A program made the position numbers and the translations under genes. From Fibrobacteria bacterium (GTDB lineage: Bacteria; Fibrobacterota; Fibrobacteria; UBA5070): 64,000 bases of DNA. Of the stretch, positions 9,661-17,096 are shown piece after piece. The DNA is taken from assembly GCA_020633825.1 (NCBI GenBank), contig JACKCV010000001.1, positions 356,001 through 420,000 of the forward strand. Direction: 5' to 3'. The first letter of the stretch is position 1. Every line of letters starts with the position of its first letter. The notes under the pieces are model-generated. The model was not told where the DNA came from and did not search any database. It saw only the letters and a program-made list of their open reading frames with translations.

Positions 9661-10407
9661 ATGAGCAAGACCGTCGAAATCCGCATCAAGCGTCAGGACA
9701 GTCCCAACGCTCCGGCGTACTGGACCGAGTTCTCGATCCCCTACGAGGAAGGGATGAACGTCATCTCCCTCCTCCAGTCGATCCGACGCGACCCCCGCGA
9801 CAAGTCCGGCAAGACCGTCGCTCCCGTGACCTGGGAGTCGTCGTGCCTGGAGGAAGTCTGCGGCGCCTGCACCATGGTGATCAACGGGAAGGTCCGCCAG
9901 GCCTGCACCGCCCTGGTCGACAAGCTGGAGCAGCCCATCAGCCTCGAGCCGATGAACAAGTTCCCCGTCGAACGCGACCTTCGCGTCAACCGCCAGCGCA
10001 TCTTCGACAATCTGAAGAAGATCAACGGCTGGGTCGAGGTCGACGGCTACCACGATCTCGGGCCGGGGCCTCGACAGAATCCGGCAGACCAGACCACCAC
10101 CTACAAGTACTCCGAATGCATGAGCTGCGGCTGCTGCATGGACGTGTGCCCGCAGTTCACGCTGGACAACGCGTTCGTCGGCGCCGCGGTGCTCGGACAG
10201 GCGCGCCTGTTCAACATGCATCCCACCGGCAAGATGCAGATGCCCGCCCGCCTCGACAAGGTCACCCAGGAAGGCGGCATCCAGGACTGCGGACTCGCCC
10301 AGCAGTGCGTCAAGGCCTGCCCCAAGCACATCCCGCTGGTCGAGGCCATCGGGCAGCTGCAGCGGGACATCACGCTGTCCCAGGTCTTCGGAGCTCTCAA
10401 GAAGTGA
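9661..10407 (+). CDS. sdhB: succinate dehydrogenase/fumarate reductase iron-sulfur subunit
   Basis: The 248-residue electron-transfer subunit shows three cysteine clusters: a plant ferredoxin-type [2Fe-2S] site (CLEEVCGACTM plus a later Cys), a [4Fe-4S] site (CMSCGCCMDVCP) and a third cluster site (CGLAQQCVKACPK). It passes electrons between the SdhA flavin and a membrane quinone site. It is co-transcribed with sdhA and followed by a strong terminator. The di-heme membrane anchor that normally completes a type B complex is not encoded here. Confidence 0.96.
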   Translation: MSKTVEIRIKRQDSPNAPAYWTEFSIPYEEGMNVISLLQSIRRDPRDKSGKTVAPVTWESSCLEEVCGACTMVINGKVRQACTALVDKLEQPISLEPMNKFPVERDLRVNRQRIFDNLKKINGWVEVDGYHDLGPGPRQNPADQTTTYKYSECMSCGCCMDVCPQFTLDNAFVGAAVLGQARLFNMHPTGKMQMPARLDKVTQEGGIQDCGLAQQCVKACPKHIPLVEAIGQLQRDITLSQVFGALKK

Positions 10408-10412
10408 TCCCT

Positions 10413-10433
10413 CTCTGACATTTCCTGTCAGAG
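10413..10433 (+). other. stem-loop after sdhB
   Basis: CTCTGACA (10413-10420) and TGTCAGAG (10426-10433) form a perfect 8-bp stem with a 5-base loop, directly before the terminator. It may protect the mRNA 3' end or assist termination. Confidence 0.5.
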
Positions 10434-10439
10434 ATCGAG

Positions 10440-10476
10440 AGCCCCCGCCCGTTACGGACGGGGGCTTTCTCTTTTT
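10440..10476 (+). terminator. rho-independent terminator of the ndk-sdhAB unit
   Basis: Arms of 12 bases (10440-10451 and 10455-10466, one mismatch, very GC-rich) are separated by TTA and followed by a T-rich tract ending in TTTTT. This ends the sdhAB transcript before the carbonic anhydrase-like gene. Confidence 0.9.
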
Positions 10477-10560
10477 CCGTCGTGGGAGCCCGCGAGGCCA
10501 TCCCCGGCGGAACCCAGGTCCAGTTTCGGAATCCACACCGTGATCGAGGAGAAGCCAGCC

Positions 10561-11085
10561 ATGCCCACGTATTCCTTCGACGGACATCACCCCAAGCTCG
10601 CCCCGGGCGCCTGGATCGCCCCGGGCGCCCACGTCTCGGGCCAGGTCGTTCTCGGCGAGGACGTATCCATCTGGTACGGCGCCGTGTTGCGCGGAGACAT
10701 CAACTCCATCTCCGTGGGAGCCCGTTCCAACATCCAGGACCTCGCCGTCGTCCACGTCGCCGACGGATTCGGCGCGGAAATCGGCGAGGATGTGGTCGTC
10801 GGCCACAGCGCCATCCTGCATGCCTGCAAGGTGGGGAACAACGTCCTGATCGGCATGGGATCCATCGTGATGGACGGCGCGGAGATCGGGGACGATTGCG
10901 TCATCGCCGCGGGAGCGCTGGTGCCTCCTGGCCGCAAGATCCCTTCGGGAAGCATGGTCGTGGGAGCCCCGGGGAAGGTGACCCGCGACACCACCGAGGC
11001 CGAGCGAGCCTTCAATCGGAGCCAGGCGGCCAAATACGTGCGGGTGAAGCAGCGAACGGAAACCTCGGAATCCGCCGCGGAGTGA
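10561..11085 (+). CDS. gamma carbonic anhydrase-like hexapeptide-repeat protein
   Basis: The 174-residue protein consists mainly of left-handed beta-helix hexapeptide repeats (GAWIAPGAHVSGQVVLGEDVS and onward). It carries the gamma carbonic anhydrase His positions: one in VVHVADG, and two in GHSAILHAC. It belongs to the YrdA/PaaY/CaiE group, whose members form zinc trimers. Some hydrate CO2, many have no proven activity. ATG 10561 follows a GAGGAG ribosome binding site; GTG 10540 lies before that site and is less likely. The C-terminal helix is polar. It sits alone between the sdhB terminator and mqnE. Confidence 0.88.
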   Translation: MPTYSFDGHHPKLAPGAWIAPGAHVSGQVVLGEDVSIWYGAVLRGDINSISVGARSNIQDLAVVHVADGFGAEIGEDVVVGHSAILHACKVGNNVLIGMGSIVMDGAEIGDDCVIAAGALVPPGRKIPSGSMVVGAPGKVTRDTTEAERAFNRSQAAKYVRVKQRTETSESAAE

Positions 11086-11148
11086 ACCTCGCCGCCGCGC
11101 TCTCGGGAAGGTTTCCGCCGGCGCGGTTTTGCACATTGTCGTTCGCCC

Positions 11149-12228
11149 ATGAATCTGGATTCCATCGATCGCGCCCTGAAAACCGGTGAACGCCTGTCGC
11201 GCGAACAGGCACTGTTCCTCTTCGAGGAGGCTCCCCTGGAGTGGCTCCGGGAGCAGGCCGACGCCAAGCGGATCGAACTCCACGGATCCGCCGCGTTCTA
11301 CAACCGGAACATCCATTTCGAGCCCACCAACAAGTGCGTGTACGCCTGCAAGTTCTGCGCGTTCGCGCGCCGCCCCGACCAGACTCCCGAGGAAGGCGCC
11401 TGGGATCACACCCTGGCCGACCTGGGGGCCATCCTGGATCGCTACCCGGATGGGGCCCTCACCGAAGTGCACATCACCGGAGGGGTCCATCCCGACCGCG
11501 GGGTCGAGTACGGGGAGGAACTCTGCCGGTTCGTCCTGGAGCGCAAGCCGGGAATCCACATCAAGGCCTTCACGGCGGTGGAAGTCGCCTTCTTCGCGCG
11601 CAAATCGGGATTGACCATCGAACAAGCCCTGGCAAGATTGAAACAGGCCGGGCTGGGGAGCCTGCCCGGCGGAGGCGCCGAGATCTTCGCTCCCGAGGTG
11701 CGTCGCAAGATCGCCGGAGGGAAGGCCCCCGCGCACCAGTGGCTGGAAATCCACGAAACGGCGCATCGGATCGGTCTGAAATCCAACGCCACGATGCTCT
11801 ACGGACACCTCGAGGCGCGATCGGATCGGGTGGACCACATGGAGCGGCTGCGGGATCTCCAGGATCGCACCGGTGGATTCATGTCCTTCATCCCGTTGCG
11901 CTACCGCAACGAGAACAATGCCTTGTCCCACCTTCCCGAGGTGCCGCCCGACGAGGACTTCCGCACCTTCGCGGTCGCACGGTTGTTCCTCGACAACATC
12001 CCGCACCTGAAGGCCTACTGGGTCATGCTCGGCGTGGGGCAGGCTTGCCGCTCCCTGCACTGGGGCGTCGACGATCTCGACGGCACCGTGGACGATTCGA
12101 CCCGGATCTACTCGATGGCCGGGGCCGAAGACAAGAATCCGTCCTTGACCTCCGAGAGGCTCCGGGAACTGATCGCCGCCGAAGGTCGGGAACCCGTGGA
12201 ACGCGACAGCCTGTATCGACGGGTCTAG
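11149..12228 (+). CDS. mqnE: aminofutalosine synthase (radical SAM), menaquinone biosynthesis
   Basis: This 359-residue radical SAM enzyme has the cluster motif CVYACKFCAF near residue 63 and the MqnE-type sequences EVHITGGVHPD and LPGGGAEIFAPEVRRKI. It joins the chorismate-derived enolpyruvyl benzoate to SAM in the futalosine route to menaquinone. That quinone would serve the fumarate/succinate enzyme encoded upstream. MqnC is a related family, but the GGGAEIF context favours MqnE. No Shine-Dalgarno sequence is visible. The TAG stop shares the palindrome CTAG (12225-12228) with the stop of the convergent kinase gene. Confidence 0.9.
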   Translation: MNLDSIDRALKTGERLSREQALFLFEEAPLEWLREQADAKRIELHGSAAFYNRNIHFEPTNKCVYACKFCAFARRPDQTPEEGAWDHTLADLGAILDRYPDGALTEVHITGGVHPDRGVEYGEELCRFVLERKPGIHIKAFTAVEVAFFARKSGLTIEQALARLKQAGLGSLPGGGAEIFAPEVRRKIAGGKAPAHQWLEIHETAHRIGLKSNATMLYGHLEARSDRVDHMERLRDLQDRTGGFMSFIPLRYRNENNALSHLPEVPPDEDFRTFAVARLFLDNIPHLKAYWVMLGVGQACRSLHWGVDDLDGTVDDSTRIYSMAGAEDKNPSLTSERLRELIAAEGREPVERDSLYRRV

Positions 12229-13451
12229 AGCGCGCGCCCCTCCTGGAAGGGGAGGGAATCCCTTCGATGGTCGTGGAGCCTCGTCGGACGCATCTCGGCT
12301 CCGACGAATCCCTCCTCGGAGCGTGGGGGATCCGGAAGGGGACGGATGGCTTCCCCCGAGGCGGGGCCGGGGTGGGTCGCTCCGCCCTTGGGCTCGTGCC
12401 GCCCCTGGCAGGATCGGAGAGCCGAGCCGACCAGGAGCACCAGGAGCAGGCCGGCGAGGATCCTCTCCCGGGAGGTCGCGTGGACGATTTCCGTCCCTTC
12501 CGCGGACCTTCCGGAAGCGCGAAGGCGTTCGCGGAGGGATTTCGCGAAACGGGATCGCGTCGAGCTGGAGGCCGCGGAAGCCCTGCGGTCTTCCAGTGCT
12601 TTCCGCTCGTTCAAGCGCGCCAGGAGTTCCCGGCAGGCTTGGATGACCTCCATGGCCGTGCTCAATCTGCGCACCGGCCATTTCTCCATCAGACGACGGA
12701 TCAGGTAGAGGGTTCCCGACGACAGCACGACTCCATCCGGGAGCGTCCAATCGGGGGTGCCCTGGATGTGCCCTGCGAGAACCTGGTGCAGGGAGCCGCG
12801 GAAGGGAAGCCGGCCATAGACCAGGCGGTACAGGAGAACTCCCAAGGCGTAGAGATCCACCCGATGATCGGGATCGGTGCCTGCCTCGAGGGATTCCGGA
12901 GCCATGTAGTGGGGGGTTCCCACCATCCCGGAAGGCCGGGTGATCGCCGCGGCATGCGGGTCGCGCGCCAATCCGAGGTCGGCGATCTTCATGCTGCCGT
13001 CGGGGGCGACCAGGATGTTGGAGGGTTTGAGGTCGCGATGGACGACCCCCGCGCCGTGGGCCGCTTGCAGCCCGCGCGCGATCTGGCCCACCACACGCAA
13101 CGCCAGATGTTCGTCGAACCTCCCACGTTCCTCGATCAGGGTTTCCAGCGTTCGTCCGGCGACGAATTCCATCACGATGTAGGGGTGCTGGTACTCCTCG
13201 CCCATGTCCAGGACGCGAACAACTCCCGGATGGTTCACCCTCGCCGCCAACCTGGCTTCTCGGCGGAATCTGGCAATCCACTCCTCGCGGACGGAACCCA
13301 CCGGCGGAGGGGAGAGGAACTTGATCGCCACGCGCATCTCCAGCGTCGTGTGGTAGGCCTCGTGGACCACTCCCATCGAGCCGGACCCCAGCAGCGGTCC
13401 CATCCGACACCGGCCGATCATCGCGCCTTCCTCGATGCGCATCCCCGTCAT
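12225..13451 (-). CDS. membrane-anchored Ser/Thr protein kinase
   Basis: The 408-residue protein has an N-terminal Hanks-type kinase domain: glycine loop GSGSMGVV (residues 22-29), Lys44 in VAIKFL, Glu65, catalytic HRDLKPSN (138-145), DLG in place of DFG (158-160), and the GTPHYMAPE activation segment. All catalytic residues appear intact, so it should be active. A basic linker leads to one transmembrane helix at about 331-345 and a roughly 60-residue Pro-rich tail outside the membrane. It starts at an ATG overlapping the stop of the Amt-like gene (ATGA), so the two are translated together; the partner is probably its sensor or target. The substrate is unknown. Confidence 0.93.
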   Translation of the reverse strand: MTGMRIEEGAMIGRCRMGPLLGSGSMGVVHEAYHTTLEMRVAIKFLSPPPVGSVREEWIARFRREARLAARVNHPGVVRVLDMGEEYQHPYIVMEFVAGRTLETLIEERGRFDEHLALRVVGQIARGLQAAHGAGVVHRDLKPSNILVAPDGSMKIADLGLARDPHAAAITRPSGMVGTPHYMAPESLEAGTDPDHRVDLYALGVLLYRLVYGRLPFRGSLHQVLAGHIQGTPDWTLPDGVVLSSGTLYLIRRLMEKWPVRRLSTAMEVIQACRELLARLNERKALEDRRASAASSSTRSRFAKSLRERLRASGRSAEGTEIVHATSRERILAGLLLVLLVGSALRSCQGRHEPKGGATHPGPASGEAIRPLPDPPRSEEGFVGAEMRPTRLHDHRRDSLPFQEGRAL

Positions 13452-14548
13452 GGCGTCCGTCCATCCTCGCGATCGGTGCCGTTCCTCTTCAGGCCCAGCT
13501 CGATGAAGTCCAGGCCGGCCCGTTCCTCCTCCGGTTCCAACCGGAAGCGCGTGGCCCGGGAAAGGATCCCTTGGAAGACCGCGCCCGAAAGCCATCCCCA
13601 CAGCAGATAGGCGACCGGCCCCAGCAGGCACCAGGCGCGGAATCCCATCTCCCGGGGAGCTCCAGCGTCCCACCAGGGAGCCGCGGCGGCGCCGGACACG
13701 GCGAAGAAGGCCATCGTCCAGAGTGCGGAGTCCGGAATCCTTCGCCTGGGGGGGATGTCCGGGAGGAACAGGAGGAGGGATCCGCCCAGTCCGATCATCG
13801 ATGCGATCGGCAGCGGCATCGGCTGCCCGCAGGGGGCCGCCAGGACGAGGGGGGCCCAGAGGGTGCGCGTGACGAGTTTCATCGAAACGATGCCCGTCCG
13901 GAGCAGACTCGACGCGAGCGCGCCGACCAGACCGGAGGCGACGAGGACGAAGTGGGCGGAGACGGTTTCGGCGGGGTTTTCCGCGAAGGCGATCGTCGGA
14001 GCAAGGACCGCCACGACGGCGAACAACGTCTCCGACAGGGGTTCCCCGGGATCCTCCCCGGCGGGACGCTCGGAACCGGGGTGGGGTCGACCCATGGCCG
14101 CCGCCAGGAATCCGACCGTCGAAGCGATGGCCAGTCCCAGGTGGGAAGGATCGATTCGCTCGCCCAGCCACCGTGCCAGGCCGCGATCGATGGCAAGTGC
14201 GACGGGAAGGACGAACAAGCCTTGGAAGAGGAGGGCGAAGAGGTAGGGGAAGAGACGCACGGAACGGCCGAAGAAGCGGAACAGGAGCCATCCGGGGAAG
14301 ACCAGGAGAAGACTGGCCGTCAAGGCGTGCGATGGGGACGACCCCGCGTTCCCGACCAGCGTTTCCAGCCAGAGCCATCCCGCCGGAGGGACGAGCAGAG
14401 CCATGGCCAGCCGAAGCTCGAGGCCGTGGCGGTTCCGGGCGGAATTCGACTCCAGGTGCGATCTTCCGGCGAGGAGGAGCAGCCCCCATGAAACGGCACA
14501 GCAGAGAGGAGCCCAGGTTGCCGATTGTTGAACCAACGATCCGTCCAT
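13448..14548 (-). CDS. degenerate ammonium transporter-like (Amt) membrane protein
   Basis: This 366-residue polytopic protein has about ten hydrophobic helices and is not a clear match to any family by motif alone. Several features line up with Amt/Rh channels: an APCGQPMP segment resembling the conserved ACGxxxP region of a late helix, and a C-terminal tail ending LEPEEERAGLDFIELG, very like the EExEREGLD tail of AmtB. A His in the middle (PSHLGLAIAS) could correspond to the first pore His, but the second pore His (HGVGG region) seems replaced (AFFAVSG). I infer an Amt-derived protein that probably no longer conducts and may act as a sensor for the translationally coupled kinase. It could instead be an unrelated membrane protein. 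Confidence 0.5.
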   Translation of the reverse strand: MDGSLVQQSATWAPLCCAVSWGLLLLAGRSHLESNSARNRHGLELRLAMALLVPPAGWLWLETLVGNAGSSPSHALTASLLLVFPGWLLFRFFGRSVRLFPYLFALLFQGLFVLPVALAIDRGLARWLGERIDPSHLGLAIASTVGFLAAAMGRPHPGSERPAGEDPGEPLSETLFAVVAVLAPTIAFAENPAETVSAHFVLVASGLVGALASSLLRTGIVSMKLVTRTLWAPLVLAAPCGQPMPLPIASMIGLGGSLLLFLPDIPPRRRIPDSALWTMAFFAVSGAAAAPWWDAGAPREMGFRAWCLLGPVAYLLWGWLSGAVFQGILSRATRFRLEPEEERAGLDFIELGLKRNGTDREDGRTP

Positions 14549-14832
14549 GGAAGATCAGGAAGTCTAGCGCAAGCAGGTTTCGAAACCGTTTCAAGCGGGG
14601 GGAGGGGATCCGGAAAAGACGTTTTTTGACTGCAGGAGCCCTCCTCGGGGGTGGCCCGACGCGGCGCGCCATGCGAGGTGGTTGACGGAATCTGTTCGTG
14701 GGAATCCGGGCCGCGCCCGTGCCCGGGGACGTCCGACCGATCGCCATGCGGACCGAGGGGATGTCGCCACGAGGGCCCGGGCCCGGATCCGGGCGGCCAG
14801 GATCCGTCCTTCCGCCCGGCGTCCCCGGCGGC
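14549..14832. other. intergenic gap between two minus-strand genes
   Basis: These 284 bases separate the secreted propeller gene from the Amt-like/kinase pair. They contain a perfect 14-base palindrome GCCCGGATCCGGGC (14781-14794) in a very GC-rich stretch, possibly part of a terminator without a T-tract, and the operator-like palindrome near the Amt-like gene. No ORF is convincing. Confidence 0.5.
14575..14586. promoter_or_regulatory. palindromic operator-like site ahead of the Amt-like/kinase operon
   Basis: GGTTTCGAAACC is a perfect 12-base palindrome. It overlaps GAAACCGTTTC (14581-14591), giving two nested dyads about 30-45 bases before the start codon at 14548. The GAAAC/GTTTC half-sites resemble LacI-family operators. 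A TTGAAA hexamer on the minus strand overlaps the repeat and could be a -35 element, but no well-spaced -10 was found. Confidence 0.35.
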
Positions 14833-16977
14833 TCAGAAGATGGCGACCCGCCGGGCTCCCCGACCCTGGACCTGCACCTGGACGACTCCGGGGGACGAGG
14901 GGAGCCGGAGGTCGATCCGGGGCCCTTCGCGATCGGATTGCAGGAGGATCCTCCCCTCCATGTCCCGGACGAGGATCCGGTTCGGTCCCGGCGGCAGTCC
15001 GCGCAGCACCATGCCCCAGGGCCGTCCTTCGATCGTCCAGGTTGGCTTCGGGGGAGGGCTTGCTCCGGATGATCCCGTTCGGCAAGCTTCCCCGGGGGGG
15101 CACCAGTTGTACAGCAGGATCTTGCCGGTCCCGTCCTCCTCGGCGGAGAGGATGCGCCGACCATCCGCGAGGACGGCGACGTTCAGCGGCTGGTTCATGT
15201 CGAAGGCCCCCGCGAACCATCCGACGCCGGAATCGGGGGCGAAATACCCGACCTTATCCCCGGTGCGGAGATCGAGGACGGAAATTTCCCCCCGGCATTT
15301 CATGGTCGCGCCCTTGGGGCCGACGGAGCCCTGGACATCGATGCACCGCGCATCGGGTCCCCGATCGATGAAGGGGACGTAGACGAACCGGTCGTCGGCG
15401 GTGAACCCGGTCGGAAGAACCATGGCGTAGGTGTTGATGTCCAGCCGCGGAATCACCGCGGAGCCGCTGTCGAGATGGGGAAGAGCGATCCGGCGCCAAG
15501 TGCGATGGTCTGTCGACCAGCCCTCCACGACGTAGAGGAAGTCGGGGTATCTCGAGGTCGCCCCGGAAAGAAGCATGCGATCGGTCTTCTCCTGGTACTG
15601 GAGCCGCAGGGCATCTCCGGCCCCCTCGGTGAAGGGGACGGTTTCCCGGACCACCGGGAATGCCCAGGTGGGCACTCCGTGGGCGTCGACCCCCGTGCAT
15701 CTCAGCAAGCTGATTCCCCGCCCCCCCATCCGGATGGAGCCGCTGGCGTCGATGTCGACCCCCTTGACATAGGGATAGGCCAGATCGAAGAGTTGGAATT
15801 CCTCCTTCTGGACGCTTCCGTCGCCATTGGCATCGATCCACGCCCAACGCCGGGAGAGGGGCGCGGAGGAATCCAACACCGGGCGGAGGGTGTCCATCCA
15901 TGGTCCCGCCTGGCGGCTGCCCGCGGTGAACACCGCGCAGGGAGCCACGATGTCCTGGCCTTCGAGGAATCGGAAGACGGCGACGAAATCCGAGCGCATC
16001 GTGGTCAGAAAGAGGAACTTCGCCCCGCCGATCTTGCGGACCCAGGCTGTTTCGAGGGGGGCTTGAAGGCGGATGTCATCGGGGAAACGGAGGGGATCGA
16101 GGGTGATGGCGGCGAGTTTCCAGGACTTCCCGGCGGGTTGGGTCCAGTCCATCGAGAACCGCTTGGAGTTGGTGTAGAGGGTGTTTCCCGCGGAATCGGG
16201 ATCGAAATCCGCGGAATTCACGAACGCGAGCCCCTGGACTTGCCAAATCAAGGACGAATCCAGGGAGGAGAACGCTCGGATATCGGTCCCCCCCATCGTC
16301 TGCATGGGAATGCCCGTATTGCCTACGTAGATCGTCCCCGCGCTATCGACCCCGAGTCCACGGATTCCCCAGAACCGCCTTGGACCGGCCGCTCCCGGAC
16401 GGGGGCCGCCGAAGACTCCGCCCGTCTCGCCGAAGGTTCGCTCCAGGATCCATCCGACCCCGTTCCTCCGAAAGATCTTCACGTTCTGGTCCGGCCCGTT
16501 GTCGGCCACCAGAAGTCTTCCGGAGAGGTCGAAGGCAATGGCGGTGGGGTCGAGGATCGATTCCACCCGGGTGCCGTCGTTGCAGGCCACCACGGGAACG
16601 GAATCGCCGGAAGTCGGAGGAAACGCAAGTTTGTAGAGGAAGCCCCTGCCGTAGAAATTCTCGATCCGGCAGGTATCCCGACCTCTCTTGGCGATCCGGG
16701 AGGAGGTCGAATCGAGCCACCAGTTCTTTTCGATCCGGCGACCGTTGGAATAGGCGCCGTTGGGCACATGCCCTTCGTCCCAGAAGCTCTTCGTCAGGAC
16801 CATGGGCTTCGGGTACTGGTTCTGGGAGACGTAGACGACCGACATGTCCTCGATGAAGTTCTGGATGTGGTCGTCGGGCTTCCCGGAGGTGTTGGCAAGC
16901 CAGTGGACGTTCCCACCCAGTCTGGGAACCGCGCTGGAGAGGAAGCCGAGAAGAAGGGGGAGATGAAGTAGGATCAT
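14833..16977 (-). CDS. secreted beta-propeller-like protein with EF-hand and type IX secretion-like C-terminal domain
   Basis: The 714-residue product starts with a signal peptide (MILLHLPLLLGFLSSAVP). The body has propeller-like repeats (DPTAIAFDLSGRLLVADNG; GIRGLGVDSAGTIYVGNTG) and one EF-hand-like calcium loop, DANGDGSVQKEEF, near residue 375. The last 65 or so residues (PNRILVRDMEGRILLQ followed by IDLRLP and a final beta strand pair) look like the type A sorting domain used by type IX secretion in Bacteroidota and Fibrobacterota. It is therefore probably exported across the outer membrane. ATG 16977 is chosen because the signal peptide begins there; the upstream frame is Arg-rich and unlikely. 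The ligand or enzymatic role is unknown. Confidence 0.75.
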   Translation of the reverse strand: MILLHLPLLLGFLSSAVPRLGGNVHWLANTSGKPDDHIQNFIEDMSVVYVSQNQYPKPMVLTKSFWDEGHVPNGAYSNGRRIEKNWWLDSTSSRIAKRGRDTCRIENFYGRGFLYKLAFPPTSGDSVPVVACNDGTRVESILDPTAIAFDLSGRLLVADNGPDQNVKIFRRNGVGWILERTFGETGGVFGGPRPGAAGPRRFWGIRGLGVDSAGTIYVGNTGIPMQTMGGTDIRAFSSLDSSLIWQVQGLAFVNSADFDPDSAGNTLYTNSKRFSMDWTQPAGKSWKLAAITLDPLRFPDDIRLQAPLETAWVRKIGGAKFLFLTTMRSDFVAVFRFLEGQDIVAPCAVFTAGSRQAGPWMDTLRPVLDSSAPLSRRWAWIDANGDGSVQKEEFQLFDLAYPYVKGVDIDASGSIRMGGRGISLLRCTGVDAHGVPTWAFPVVRETVPFTEGAGDALRLQYQEKTDRMLLSGATSRYPDFLYVVEGWSTDHRTWRRIALPHLDSGSAVIPRLDINTYAMVLPTGFTADDRFVYVPFIDRGPDARCIDVQGSVGPKGATMKCRGEISVLDLRTGDKVGYFAPDSGVGWFAGAFDMNQPLNVAVLADGRRILSAEEDGTGKILLYNWCPPGEACRTGSSGASPPPKPTWTIEGRPWGMVLRGLPPGPNRILVRDMEGRILLQSDREGPRIDLRLPSSPGVVQVQVQGRGARRVAIF

Positions 16978-17096
16978 GCGCGTTCGGATCGGGGAAGGGT
17001 TCGAACAGGTGCGTCTCCGTCCATAATACCACTTCCGGCGCCTTTCCCGGATCCCGTGGCGCACAGCCTGGGCTCGGTGCATTACATTTGGTGCTC

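Noticed and set aside
9622..13464. Long minus-strand frame spanning sdhB, carbonic anhydrase-like gene and mqnE
   Set aside because: Its only recognisable piece would be in the wrong strand of known genes; the composition is a shadow of the plus-strand codons.
13448..14548. Calling the 366-residue protein a functional ammonium transporter
   Set aside because: The second pore His and other key positions do not align by eye, so transport is not supported.
12225..15164. A 979-residue reading of the kinase frame
   Set aside because: The first 570 residues are Pro/Arg/Gly-rich and antisense-like, overlapping the Amt-like gene; the kinase motif and ATGA overlap place the start at 13451.
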